A DNA stretch of 35,270 nt from a virus, in the IMG/VR virus record IMGVR_UViG_3300046011_000746, positions 1-35,270 of that record. One strand, given 5' to 3'. A program made the position numbers and the translations under genes. This document shows, piece by piece, positions 15,107-23,863 of this stretch. Under the pieces are notes generated by a model that worked only from the letters and a program-made list of their open reading frames with translations, had not been told where the DNA came from and searched no databases. How positions within the stretch are numbered: position 1 is the first letter of the stretch; every line of letters begins with the position of its first letter.

Positions 15107-16072
15107 ATGATATATATTTGCACACAACCTAAGATAGTTTATTACGCATGGCATTTAGAAGTTATGCTCACCAACTTTAAGTCGGTGGGCATACCAGATA
15201 ACAAGATACATGTTTTGTTATCTGTTAGTAAAGATCAAAACGATAAGACTAACTGGCCAGAGACAACTGCTATGTATGAAAGGTTAAAACAGAAATTTAA
15301 CACAATAGCTTTTTTTGAGTACAAAGATACTCGCGTGATGCCTAATTACATACCTAGTGTGATCATGAATGCAGTCAAGCAACATTATCAAGCTTATCCT
15401 TATTTGCAAATGGAAAATGTCTTTTTGCATGACTGCGATATGATATTCACAAAGCCGGTAGATTTTAGTGATCTAGAGCAAGATGATAGCTGCTATGTTA
15501 GCGACTCAAAAAGCTTTATTTGGAGTGATTATATACTAGAGAAAGGTCAAGACCTTTATGAAGATATGTGCGACATTGTAGGCTTAGATTATAGCATACC
15601 AATAAAGCATAGATTGCATAGTGGCGGATCTCAATATATTTTTAAAAATACTGACTATAAATTTTGGCAAAAAGTTGAGAGCGATAGTGTGGCTTTATTT
15701 GATTATTTTCAAAAAAGCGAGCCATTAAGAGTGCAAAAGAATCCTAGCTATTACGGCATCCAGCAATTCACTGCTGGCATGTGGGGTATGCTTTGGAATT
15801 GCTGGTATCATGATCTTGATGTAAAAATAACGCCAAGACTAGATTTTTGCTGGGGTACTGATCCGATTGAGAAATGGAGCAAGTGCGAAATTTTCCACAA
15901 TTCTGGGGTGACTTATGACATTGGTAAAAATCATAATATATTTTACAAAGGCGCTTACACAGACAAATTACCTTATGAAGATGTGATGAATACTGAGTAC
16001 AATGAGACCTTTGGATCATTTAATTATACTAACCTAATAAGACAAGTTGCACAAAACACTTGTTTAAAATAA
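15107..16072 (+). CDS. GT-A-like glycosyltransferase next to the threonine-rich tail protein
   Basis: I start at ATG 15107 after an A-rich leader (AATAAAAAAAACAAT), giving 321 residues; the earlier frame at 15068 overlaps the tail gene. The N-terminus (MIYICTQPKIVYYAWHLEVM) fits a nucleotide-sugar-binding start, and FLHDCDMIFTKPVDF at 107-120 has the metal-binding DxD (D109, D111) in the context seen in peptidyl-hydroxyproline/serine glycosyltransferase-like families. Conserved-looking Trp/His-rich patches follow (HSGGSQYIFKN, FTAGMWGMLWNCWYHD). The gap to the tail protein is 13 bp and to the tape measure 6 bp. A role in glycosylating the tail protein is inferred from adjacency; the fold assignment is firmer than the substrate. 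Confidence 0.7.
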   Translation: MIYICTQPKIVYYAWHLEVMLTNFKSVGIPDNKIHVLLSVSKDQNDKTNWPETTAMYERLKQKFNTIAFFEYKDTRVMPNYIPSVIMNAVKQHYQAYPYLQMENVFLHDCDMIFTKPVDFSDLEQDDSCYVSDSKSFIWSDYILEKGQDLYEDMCDIVGLDYSIPIKHRLHSGGSQYIFKNTDYKFWQKVESDSVALFDYFQKSEPLRVQKNPSYYGIQQFTAGMWGMLWNCWYHDLDVKITPRLDFCWGTDPIEKWSKCEIFHNSGVTYDIGKNHNIFYKGAYTDKLPYEDVMNTEYNETFGSFNYTNLIRQVAQNTCLK

Positions 16073-16078
16073 TAAAGC

Positions 16079-17884
16079 ATGGCAAGTAAAAACACAACAA
16101 TTGCGGCCGAGATACAAATAAATACTAAGTATTCGGGTAAGACTTTAAAGGATTTAAGGACAGACTTAAAAGGTTTAAAAGATGATCTTGAAAATGCAGA
16201 GTTTGGATCTCAAGAGTTTAATAGACTAAATAAAGAGATTGATGAATTGCAAGGTCATTTAAACGGCACAACAAAAGCTGCTGCTGGATCTGTTAAGGAA
16301 TTAAAAGAACTTAAAAAGCAACTTAAAGAAACTGCCGCCGGATCGGATGAATTTAAAAAGTTATCAGCACAAATTAGAGATGTTGAGGATGGTCTAGAAA
16401 ATGCAAAAGCTGGTGCGAATGACTTTGCTGGTGCATTAGAGAATGCAGACGGCCCAGTTGGTATGCTAGGCAAAGGAATAAGACAACTAGAGATTGCGAC
16501 ATCTTCATGGGGTGCTGCTTTAAAAGCTAGTGGTATCGGATTGCTTGTTGCATTGGTAGCTGGTCTTGCTGCCGCATTTGCAAAGAATGAAGATGCAATG
16601 AAAAAACTTGAGCCTATTATCACTCAGTTTGGTAGAATCTTAAATGGCATTTTAGGAGCCATGCAGCCTATAATAGATGCTTTTATTGAGTTAGCAACTA
16701 AAGCAATGCCTTATGTCGCAGATGCATTTAGAGTGGCTTATTCTGCTTTAAGTTCATTCTTGCAAGGCATTGGCATGGTTGGATCGGCGGTTAAAAAGTT
16801 TATAAGTGGTGACTTTGCCGGTGCGTGGGATGATGCTAAAAAGTCTGTAACAGAATTTGGCACCAGATATGAACAAGCAAACAAAGGATTTATTGCTGGC
16901 GCTAAAGAGTTAACTGACACAGAGAAAGCAGAGCAAGCTAAAAGATTAGCTGATCAAAAAGCAGCAAATGAGAAAGCAGCAGCCGAAAGAAAGGCAGCAA
17001 AAGAAAAAAGAGACGCAGAAGAGAAAGCAAGACTTGAGAAAGCAAAAGCAGATGCTAAAGCCTATGAAGATTTTGACACTGCTTTACAACAAAGACTTAT
17101 TGAACTTGATGACGAAAGAAAAGAAAAGGCAAAAAAACGCGCTGAGGAATTATTGGAGGCTCAAAAATTATTTGATAAATTTTACAATGATCAACTTGTA
17201 AAAATAAAAGAATTAGAGCAACAAAGAGAGGACACAACCTTTGCAACAAATATAGCAATTCAGCAAAGCTGGGCAAACTTAGGAACTAACATTGCCAACA
17301 CTATTGGCAACCTTAGTGGCGCTTTAAAAGATGGTAGTGACTTAGCCAAGGCTTTTGGTATTGCTCAAGTTGCAATTTCTACTGCTGCATCAATAGGATC
17401 AATTTTACTAAGTGGCAAGCAACAACAAGCAGAATACAATAAAGCTATTGCAGCCGGTAATGCAACAATCGGAATAGGTATTGCAAATGCATTTATTCCG
17501 GGCATGCAAGGTCTAGCAGCCGGCCAGATATTATCTGGTAAAGCAGCAGTAGGATCAGCAATTGCTGGTAAAGCAATATCTAAAACAAACACGGCAGCAC
17601 AAGTTATTGCAGCCGGTGTTGCTGGTGCTGCACAAATAGCAGCAATCTTAGCAAGCAAAAAATCAGTATCATCTGGTAGTGTTGGCGGTGGTGGTGATAG
17701 CAATAACAATGTATCAATATCACCATCTGCACCATTAATGCCAAGCGCGTCAACAACAACCTTAAATCAAGCACAAGTTAACCAAATGGGAAACATGGCT
17801 GCAAGAGCGTATGTTGTAGAAAGTGACATAAGCGGAAATCAAGAAAGAATCACAAGATTAAACAGAGCCGCTAGGATCAGCTAA
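16079..17884 (+). CDS. Tape measure protein
   Basis: The 601-residue protein has the composition of a tape measure: coiled-coil N-terminus (TLKDLRTDLKGLKDDLENAE and following), a hydrophobic stretch at about 151-168 (SGIGLLVALVAGLAAAFA), a long charged Ala/Lys/Glu helix (about 285-385), Ala/Gly-rich helical hydrophobic segments (about 425-540), and a Ser/Asn-rich end. By the usual rule of about 0.15 nm per residue it implies a tail near 90 nm, consistent with a siphovirus. It fixes tail length during assembly and is threaded with the chaperone, which here is encoded 6.5 kb upstream. Confidence 0.88.
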   Translation: MASKNTTIAAEIQINTKYSGKTLKDLRTDLKGLKDDLENAEFGSQEFNRLNKEIDELQGHLNGTTKAAAGSVKELKELKKQLKETAAGSDEFKKLSAQIRDVEDGLENAKAGANDFAGALENADGPVGMLGKGIRQLEIATSSWGAALKASGIGLLVALVAGLAAAFAKNEDAMKKLEPIITQFGRILNGILGAMQPIIDAFIELATKAMPYVADAFRVAYSALSSFLQGIGMVGSAVKKFISGDFAGAWDDAKKSVTEFGTRYEQANKGFIAGAKELTDTEKAEQAKRLADQKAANEKAAAERKAAKEKRDAEEKARLEKAKADAKAYEDFDTALQQRLIELDDERKEKAKKRAEELLEAQKLFDKFYNDQLVKIKELEQQREDTTFATNIAIQQSWANLGTNIANTIGNLSGALKDGSDLAKAFGIAQVAISTAASIGSILLSGKQQQAEYNKAIAAGNATIGIGIANAFIPGMQGLAAGQILSGKAAVGSAIAGKAISKTNTAAQVIAAGVAGAAQIAAILASKKSVSSGSVGGGGDSNNNVSISPSAPLMPSASTTTLNQAQVNQMGNMAARAYVVESDISGNQERITRLNRAARIS

Positions 17885-17919
17885 AAGTACCTAAACGGCA
17901 TTAAAAATATTTATTAAGT

Positions 17920-18669
17920 ATGAACTTACCTATATACGAATTAAGAATACAAGAGGATCTACAAGATGATGCTGAGGTATCATTTATTGCTCTTGTAGAT
18001 AAGCCAGCAATCCAGCGTGACTTTGTAGCGTTTAGTCAAGATTTTATTGATCCAAGCAAAGGCGAAAGACAAGATGAGTTTTTGCCTAGATGTATTAGCT
18101 ATGTAATCAATGAAGGCAAAGATACTGAGCAAGCAGTTGCAATTTGCAATTCAATCTGGGATCAACACTTTGCAAGTGATAAGCCTAAATTAAATTTTGC
18201 AATACAAGATGAAGATAAGCATATCATATCTGGCCCGATCATGCTAGCAGATAAGCCAATATATCGCAACAATAAAAAGTTTGGCGAGCATTTTGTAACA
18301 TTCCCAGCAGATACAATCAAAGACATTGCGATCAAGTTTAGCAAAAAAGGGTATCAAGACAAGGTTAATTTGATGCATGACAAGTCTATGACTTTAGATG
18401 GTTTGATTATGTTTGAATCATTCATAGTTGACAAAGAGCGTGGCATCCAGCCAATGAAAGGATTTGAAGATGCAAAAGATGGTAGCTGGTTTGGTAGTTT
18501 TTATGTTGAGAATGAGCAAGCATGGCAGCTTATTAAAGAGGGCAAAGTGAAAGGATTTTCAGTTGAGGGATTTTTTGAATATCCAATAGAAAAAAAGGAG
18601 CCAACCTATGCAGAACAAAAGCTTGCAGAGTTGGCGGAGTTATTAAAAGTACCTTTATCAATTAAATAA
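17920..18669 (+). CDS. XkdF-like prohead protease
   Basis: The 249-residue product starts MNLPIYELRIQEDLQDDAEV and contains FIALVDKPAIQRDF, the A-L-V-x-x-P-A-I phrase common in phage protease/scaffold genes. An insert, DEFLPRCISYVINEGKDTEQAVAICNSIWDQ, follows. The C-terminal half has VNLMHDKSMTLDGLIMFESFIVDK and GSWFGSFYVENEQAWQLIKEGKVKGFSVEGFF, the hallmark of the XkdF family, in which the histidine and serine (MHD; FSVEG) are probable catalytic residues. It precedes the scaffold and capsid genes, as expected for the enzyme that trims the scaffold during head maturation. Confidence 0.82.
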   Translation: MNLPIYELRIQEDLQDDAEVSFIALVDKPAIQRDFVAFSQDFIDPSKGERQDEFLPRCISYVINEGKDTEQAVAICNSIWDQHFASDKPKLNFAIQDEDKHIISGPIMLADKPIYRNNKKFGEHFVTFPADTIKDIAIKFSKKGYQDKVNLMHDKSMTLDGLIMFESFIVDKERGIQPMKGFEDAKDGSWFGSFYVENEQAWQLIKEGKVKGFSVEGFFEYPIEKKEPTYAEQKLAELAELLKVPLSIK

Positions 18670-18681
18670 TATATATAAAGT

Positions 18682-19266
18682 ATGAAAGACGCACAAAACA
18701 TTCTAGAGAAAGTATCTTTGTTTTTCGCTGAATTAGTGAACAATGAAGATATGCCAATGCCTAGCGGCGAGCCTAAAGCAGAAGTTAAAATGATGGAAGC
18801 CAAATTGAAAGACGGCACTATTGTTGAAGTTACTGAGTTAGCAGTTGGTGGCATTGTAACAATTGCTGGTGTACCAGCACCAGTAGGTGAGCATGAACTT
18901 GAAAGCGGTGATGTTATCGTTTTAGGCGATAATGGAGCGATCATGGAAATCAAACCAAAGAAAGAAGATGAAGTATCAGTAGAAGTTGAAGTACCAGAAG
19001 TTGAAGATATGAGCGCAAAATTTGCTGCTTTTGAATCTGCAACAAATGAAAAATTCAGCGCATACGAAAACAAGTTTGCACAATATGAGGCTAAATTAGG
19101 CCAAGCAAACAAAGTGATTGAAGGTTTAATGCAGATCAGCAAGATGTTGGTTGAAGCGCCTCAGTCAGCACCGGACGCTGGTGTAAAAACAAGCAACAAC
19201 TTTGCAGAAGCTAAAACAGACGCAAAAGCAGAGTTTAATAAATTTTCTAAATCAATTTGTTCATAA
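18682..19266 (+). CDS. Capsid scaffolding protein
   Basis: The 194-residue protein is acidic and rich in Glu, Lys and Ala, with a beta-like middle (VEVTELAVGGIVTIAGVPAPVGEHELESGDVIVLGDNGAIMEIKPK) followed by a helical, coiled-coil-like C-terminal part (about 110-160) and a disordered end. This composition, the position between protease and major capsid protein, and the TATATATAAAGT leader fit a scaffold. The single small beta domain is unusual for a pure coiled-coil scaffold and may be a head-associated part that stays or is cleaved. Confidence 0.72.
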   Translation: MKDAQNILEKVSLFFAELVNNEDMPMPSGEPKAEVKMMEAKLKDGTIVEVTELAVGGIVTIAGVPAPVGEHELESGDVIVLGDNGAIMEIKPKKEDEVSVEVEVPEVEDMSAKFAAFESATNEKFSAYENKFAQYEAKLGQANKVIEGLMQISKMLVEAPQSAPDAGVKTSNNFAEAKTDAKAEFNKFSKSICS

Positions 19267-19282
19267 CTAAAAATTAAATAAA

Positions 19283-20242
19283 ATGGCATTAGCATTTTCA
19301 AACATTGCAGCATATACTAAACAAGAGATTGCTCCATTGTTAACAGAAGCAGTTTTCTCTGCAAAGACTCAGTCTTACATCAAGGCTGGTGGTATCTTAT
19401 TACCTAAAACAAAATCAAGCGTAAAAGTGCCTAAATTGGCTACAAACGCAAATTTCCAAACTGACGCTTGTGGATGGGATCCAAGTGGTACAACTACTTT
19501 GTCTCAAGCAGAGGTTGTAGTTGGTAAGATCAAAATTGAAGAGACAATCTGTCCTAAAGATTTTGAAGCTTATTTCTCTCAAGAAGCTTTAAAAGCTGGA
19601 TCTACTTACGAAGATTTTGGATGGGCAGAGTTTCAAACTAAGTTCACAGAGCAAAAGAATAAGATGATCGCTAAGCAATTAGAAGTTGCGATCTGGCAAG
19701 GTAATACTCAAAGCACTAATCCTAACTTGTCAAACTTTGATGGTTTAATTAAGTTGATTGATGCTGGATCACCAGTTGACGCAAACGTATCTGGTTATGT
19801 ATCTGGTGGCCCTATCGCAACAATTACTGCTGCTAACGTAGTAAGTATTTTAAACGCGGTTTACAAAGCTATCCCAGTAGAAATCATTGATGCAGAAGAT
19901 TTAAAAGTGATGGTTGGTAACGATGTTTACAGATTAGCAGTTTTAGCTTATCAAGCATTAAATCTTTACAACTACAAAGTAGATGGTGATGCAAATCAAA
20001 CTTTTGTGATCCCGGGTACAAATGTTGAATTAGTAGCAGTTAATGGTTTAAATGGTACTGGTGACATCTACGCAACAACTTTGTCTAACATCGCTATGGC
20101 GTTTGACTTAGAAGCAGAAGAGGAAAACTATATGATCTGGTACTCTAAAGACAACAATGAAGTAAGATACAGAGTAGCTTTCAAATTAGGTGTGAATGTA
20201 GCTTACACAACATTATGTGTTAAGTTCAAGTCAGCAATCTAA
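19283..20242 (+). CDS. Major capsid protein
   Basis: The 319-residue protein follows the scaffold and starts MALAFSNIAAYTKQEIAPLL. It has the HK97-type layout: an N-terminal arm, then SSVKVPKLATNANFQTDACGWDPSGTTTLSQAEVVVGKIKIEETICPKDFEAYF (about 45-95), a spine-helix-like region EFQTKFTEQKNKMIAKQLEVAIWQG, and a beta-rich C-terminal part with NNEVRYRVAFKLGVNVAY. The codons look optimised (GGT, GCA, TCT, AGA, AAC) compared with neighbours, as expected for the most abundant virion protein. A strong terminator follows at 20261-20292. Confidence 0.9.
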   Translation: MALAFSNIAAYTKQEIAPLLTEAVFSAKTQSYIKAGGILLPKTKSSVKVPKLATNANFQTDACGWDPSGTTTLSQAEVVVGKIKIEETICPKDFEAYFSQEALKAGSTYEDFGWAEFQTKFTEQKNKMIAKQLEVAIWQGNTQSTNPNLSNFDGLIKLIDAGSPVDANVSGYVSGGPIATITAANVVSILNAVYKAIPVEIIDAEDLKVMVGNDVYRLAVLAYQALNLYNYKVDGDANQTFVIPGTNVELVAVNGLNGTGDIYATTLSNIAMAFDLEAEEENYMIWYSKDNNEVRYRVAFKLGVNVAYTTLCVKFKSAI

Positions 20243-20260
20243 TTTTATAAATAACCAAAG

Positions 20261-20292
20261 AAAGGCGGTGCAATAAACGCCGCCTTTTTTTT
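20261..20292 (+). terminator. Rho-independent terminator after the major capsid gene
   Basis: AAAGGCGG (20261-20268) and CCGCCTTT (20280-20287) pair perfectly over 8 bp with an 11-base loop, and the stem runs into eight T (20285-20292). It lies 18 bp past the capsid stop and just before the tail tube gene. Confidence 0.9.
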
Positions 20293-20305
20293 AAACTTTT
20301 TTATT

Positions 20306-20824
20306 ATGCCATGTGCAATCACTAGCGGTTTCGTAATCGACTGCCGCGAAAATATCGGAGGCTTACAAGCCGTATTTTTAGCCGAGTTCGGAAATATTTC
20401 TGGCGTTACAGAAGTGAGCGGTTTAGTTACCGGCATCACTAAAGTAGCTGGCAAAAGATTCTATAAGTTTGAGGTGCCAAGAGCAACCGCAAATACAAGT
20501 TCAAATGCAACTGCATCCGAAGAGAATGGATCAGTATTCTATACCCATCAAGTAGTATTCCCTTTAAACAAGAGAGACTCTACAACTGCAAACATTGTGA
20601 GAACATTAGCTAAAAATAAGCTAGTTGCAGTTACTTTAGATATGGATGGAGTTTATAGAATGTACGGACAAGCAAATGGCCTTTACTTAGCATCTACTGA
20701 AAGTGGATCTGGTACTGCTGCCGGCGATCGTAACGGATACAACATCACATTGACTGGTGTTGAAAAAGATGATTTTTTACAAGTGTCCAATGCAGTAGGA
20801 TTGGCTCTTGAGACTGCTGGGTAA
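20306..20824 (+). CDS. Putative major tail tube protein
   Basis: The 172-residue protein starts MPCAITSGFVIDCRENIGGL and is beta-rich throughout (AVFLAEFGNISGVTEVSGLVTGI, VFYTHQVVFPLNKRD, NGYNITLTGVEKDDFLQVSNA), as for tail tube proteins. Size, composition and the strong flanking terminators point to an abundant structural protein. No coiled coil, membrane segment or enzyme motif is present. Tail tube is preferred over head decoration because of the IgG-like beta pattern and the absence of another tube candidate. Confidence 0.65.
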   Translation: MPCAITSGFVIDCRENIGGLQAVFLAEFGNISGVTEVSGLVTGITKVAGKRFYKFEVPRATANTSSNATASEENGSVFYTHQVVFPLNKRDSTTANIVRTLAKNKLVAVTLDMDGVYRMYGQANGLYLASTESGSGTAAGDRNGYNITLTGVEKDDFLQVSNAVGLALETAG

Positions 20825-20847
20825 TTTTACCATAGTAGTACTTAATT

Positions 20848-20878
20848 ATGCCCTACCTACTTTGTGTGGGTAGGGCAT
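20848..20878 (+). terminator. Rho-independent terminator after the tail tube gene
   Basis: ATGCCCTACC (20848-20857) pairs perfectly with GGTAGGGCAT (20869-20878), extendable by a GU and an AU pair, and is followed by TTTTAATTTTT. With the upstream terminator it isolates the tail tube gene as its own transcription unit or read-through step. Confidence 0.9.
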
Positions 20879-20893
20879 TTTAATTTTTATAAC

Positions 20894-21268
20894 ATGTTGC
20901 ATATATACAAAGGCATTGACAATAATTTAATATTTACCGGCTTAGAATTGGCAACAATTTCCAACCCGAAATACTTGTTTATTTTCACAAGTGCGACAGA
21001 AAATTGTGTTACATTTGTAGGAACTAATATAAGCACAGATGCAAGATACCAGAAGGTACTTGTTTTAAAGTCTGTGTTTGATTGCAAAGAGAGTGGCACT
21101 TGGAGGTATAAGATAAGAGAGCAAGCAAGCGCAACTAACACTAAAGAGAGTTTGAGCGGTGCGATAGTAGAAGAGGGATTTATGTATTTACATGACGAAA
21201 CCGATTGTCCTCAACCAGAGTACAACGAGCAAGATAACGAATTTAAAACTTATACAAGTGAGCAATAA
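20894..21268 (+). CDS. Hypothetical virion-associated protein
   Basis: I start at ATG 20894, after a TTTTTATAAC leader, giving 124 residues. The sequence is mixed beta and loop with several aromatic residues (MLHIYKGIDNNLIFTGLELA, NPKYLFIFTSATENCVTFVG) and an acidic end. It lies between the tail tube and portal genes and overlaps the portal start by 77 bp. No family recognised; a small head-tail or tail protein is plausible from position. Confidence 0.55.
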   Translation: MLHIYKGIDNNLIFTGLELATISNPKYLFIFTSATENCVTFVGTNISTDARYQKVLVLKSVFDCKESGTWRYKIREQASATNTKESLSGAIVEEGFMYLHDETDCPQPEYNEQDNEFKTYTSEQ

Positions 21269-23234
21269 ATATCAATTAATAAACATTCAGTTTGATCAAG
21301 CGCAGCAGCCTAGATTTGAAGAGAAAAAAGGCAAAAATTATGTTGAGTTTGGTGCAAAAAACAATTACCCAAACTACTTAATTGAGTTGTATGGTGAGTC
21401 ACCTAAGCACGGAGCAATTGTAAAAGGCAAAGTCAATTATATATTTGGCAAAGGCTTTGAGGGTGTTGAGCAGAAAGCTAATTCTCAAGGTGAGACTTGG
21501 AATCAAATCATGAAGCGCTCAATCTTAGATGATGAGTTGCAAGGTGGCTATTACTTACAAATCATTTACAATGCTTTGGGTAAGATCAAAGATGTATTTC
21601 ACATTGAGTTTCAAAAAGTAAGAGTAAGCAAAGACTTACAAACATTCTATGTTAAGAATGACTGGACTGCTAGCGACTTTAAAGAGAAAGCTAGAGAGTA
21701 CCCAGCATTCAATCCAAACGATCCTAGTGGGCCTCAAATATTCTTTGTAAAGCAATACAACCCTAAAAGCGATGTATATCCTTTACCTAGTTATTTCCAA
21801 GGCTTAAACTATATTGAGAGTGACATCCAAGTAAGCAGACACATTTTAGGCAATGCAAAGCACAACTTTGTAGCTACTAAATTGATAAACTTTAATAACG
21901 GCCTACCTCAAGAAGAGGAGCAAGAAATGGTTGAGACAGACTTGAAACGTAAGTTTGCAAACCATGACGGCGATCGTGTGGTGATTGCATTTAACCCATC
22001 TAGAGAGAATGCAGTTGACATTGTGAACTTAGGTGAGACAAGCTTAACAAAAGAAGATTTTACGAATGTCAATAATTTGATCATGCAAGAGATTTTTTCT
22101 TGTCATCAAGTTACAAGTCCAATGTTATTTGGTATCAAGACAGAGGGCCAATTAGGTGGCAGAAGCGAGATCCGCGATGCTTACCAGATATTCCAAAATA
22201 CTTATGTAAATGAGCGCCAGCAAGAGCATGAGCAAACATTTACTAAATTGATGAATTTAGCCGGCATAGATGGCGAGTTTAAGATCGTACCAGTTGAGCC
22301 GTTAAGCTTTGAATTTAGCGAGGCAGTGATGTCAGCTAACATGACAAGAGATGAGATCCGTGAGAAATTAGGATTGCAAAGTTCGGTTGTAACAGATGCT
22401 AGCGGTGTAACTACACAACCAGTACAAGCAAACGCAACTTTGACTAACTTAAGCGGACGCCAGCATCAAAATGTGATGCGCATTGTGCGTCAATTTGGAT
22501 CTGGTAAGATCAACAAAGCACAAGCATCTTTAATGCTTAAAAATGGCTTTGGCTTTACAGATGCAGATGTTGACACTTTCTTAGGCATTGATGATGATCC
22601 GTCAACAGAGCAAGCTTTTGCATCTATGCAAGATGATTTGCTAGTGAATGAGTTTGCAGCATGTGGTGACAATGTAGAAGATTTTGAGGTGGTAGAAACG
22701 CATGACGCTAAAGGTTATGAGCAATTTGCAGATGAGGAAATTAATGTACTTAAAGCAAATGTGCTAGATTTAATTAGCAAAGACAAGCGTGTGACACCAG
22801 AGGTGATGGCTAAGGTCTTAAATAAAAGTGTTGAGCAAATAGATAATGCGCTTGAGGCACTAAAGCTTGAGGGGTACTTAGTCCAGACTGGAATGGAAAT
22901 AAGTATTTTAGCCCCTAATTACACACCAGTAGTGAGAAAATTGACTCAGCCTTTAAGTAAAATTCCGGGCGGTGACAAGACAACTAAGACCGAGGTGTTG
23001 CTTAGATATACTTACTCTGGGCCAGAGGATAGTAAAAATAGACCATTTTGCGCAAGAATGTTGCAACTGGCTAAGACTAAACTTTGGAGCCGTAGCGACA
23101 TAGAGAATATCAGTGAGCGTTTAGGTTATTCAGTTTGGGATCGTAGAGGCGGATGGTTTACAGAGCCAAATGGCAACCATAGACCATATTGCAGACATAG
23201 ATGGCAAGTTAAAATAGTAACTAGAAAAAAATAA
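21192..23234 (+). CDS. Portal protein fused to a winged-helix-like segment and a MuF-like C-terminus
   Basis: The protein has 680 residues. Residues about 40-440 are portal-like: NNYPNYLIELYGESPKHGAIVKGKVNYIFGKGF, HIEFQKVRVSKD and HQVTSPMLFGI with a following GGRSEIRDAYQIFQNTYV helix match the wing/stem layout of HK97-type portals. Residues about 513-575 (INVLKANVLDLISKDKRVTPEVMAKVLNKSVEQIDNALEALKLEGYLV) read as a winged helix. The last 90 residues, with YTYSGPEDSKNRPFCARM and NGNHRPYCRHRW, resemble the Cys/His-containing end of MuF/SPP1 gp7-type minor head proteins. The first 30 residues overlap the upstream gene, so the start could be later. The portal forms the ring through which DNA enters the head. 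Confidence 0.82.
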   Translation: MTKPIVLNQSTTSKITNLKLIQVSNKYQLINIQFDQAQQPRFEEKKGKNYVEFGAKNNYPNYLIELYGESPKHGAIVKGKVNYIFGKGFEGVEQKANSQGETWNQIMKRSILDDELQGGYYLQIIYNALGKIKDVFHIEFQKVRVSKDLQTFYVKNDWTASDFKEKAREYPAFNPNDPSGPQIFFVKQYNPKSDVYPLPSYFQGLNYIESDIQVSRHILGNAKHNFVATKLINFNNGLPQEEEQEMVETDLKRKFANHDGDRVVIAFNPSRENAVDIVNLGETSLTKEDFTNVNNLIMQEIFSCHQVTSPMLFGIKTEGQLGGRSEIRDAYQIFQNTYVNERQQEHEQTFTKLMNLAGIDGEFKIVPVEPLSFEFSEAVMSANMTRDEIREKLGLQSSVVTDASGVTTQPVQANATLTNLSGRQHQNVMRIVRQFGSGKINKAQASLMLKNGFGFTDADVDTFLGIDDDPSTEQAFASMQDDLLVNEFAACGDNVEDFEVVETHDAKGYEQFADEEINVLKANVLDLISKDKRVTPEVMAKVLNKSVEQIDNALEALKLEGYLVQTGMEISILAPNYTPVVRKLTQPLSKIPGGDKTTKTEVLLRYTYSGPEDSKNRPFCARMLQLAKTKLWSRSDIENISERLGYSVWDRRGGWFTEPNGNHRPYCRHRWQVKIVTRKK

Positions 23235-23237
23235 GAA

Positions 23238-23828
23238 ATGAGTTTAAACATACTTTTTATAACAGAAACGCTTGTCAAAAGTCGCACCGCTATAAGTGAC
23301 GCGATTGATGGAAAGCAAATCTTGCCAGTGATCAAGCTTGCTCAAGATAAGTTTATATTGCCGGCTTTAGGATCTGGCCTCTATAATCGCTTACAAGAGG
23401 GCATTGATATTGGCAATTTAAGCCAAGACGAAAAAAACTTGCTTGATAATTACATCACAGATACTTTGTTATGGTTTACAATTGGCGAGATGGTGATCAG
23501 CACCAGCTTTCAATTTTTTAGTAAAGGCGTTTTGCAGAAAGGTGCAGAAGAGAGCAACACTCCATCTAAGGGCCAGCTTGAGTTATTAGAGCGCAAGTAC
23601 ATGAGCAATGGCGAATTTTACAAGCAAAGATTGATTGATTATTTAAGAGAGAATAGCACCATGTTTGAGCAATACTTACAATATGGCAACGGCTTTGATG
23701 CTATTGCACCACAAATACAAGCTTACACATCGCCTATATTTTTAGGCAGAAGAGGTACTACACGCAAAGTTAGCAATCTTGATTTGCCTTATAATTTTAA
23801 CAATCCTTATGAAGATACGCAGTTATAA
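23238..23828 (+). CDS. Head-tail connector, DUF6712-like
   Basis: The 196-residue protein lies 3 bp after the portal. It is helical, with LPVIKLAQDKFILPALGSGLYNRLQEG (about 28-54) and a second helical block, LLDNYITDTLLWFTIGEMVI. This arrangement matches the DUF6712 group of Bacteroidota phage connector-type proteins as I recall it. It probably adds to the portal ring as an adaptor to the tail. Confidence 0.65.
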   Translation: MSLNILFITETLVKSRTAISDAIDGKQILPVIKLAQDKFILPALGSGLYNRLQEGIDIGNLSQDEKNLLDNYITDTLLWFTIGEMVISTSFQFFSKGVLQKGAEESNTPSKGQLELLERKYMSNGEFYKQRLIDYLRENSTMFEQYLQYGNGFDAIAPQIQAYTSPIFLGRRGTTRKVSNLDLPYNFNNPYEDTQL

Positions 23829-23863
23829 ACGCGAGTTTGTTGAGCGAGTAAAAATGAAATTTA

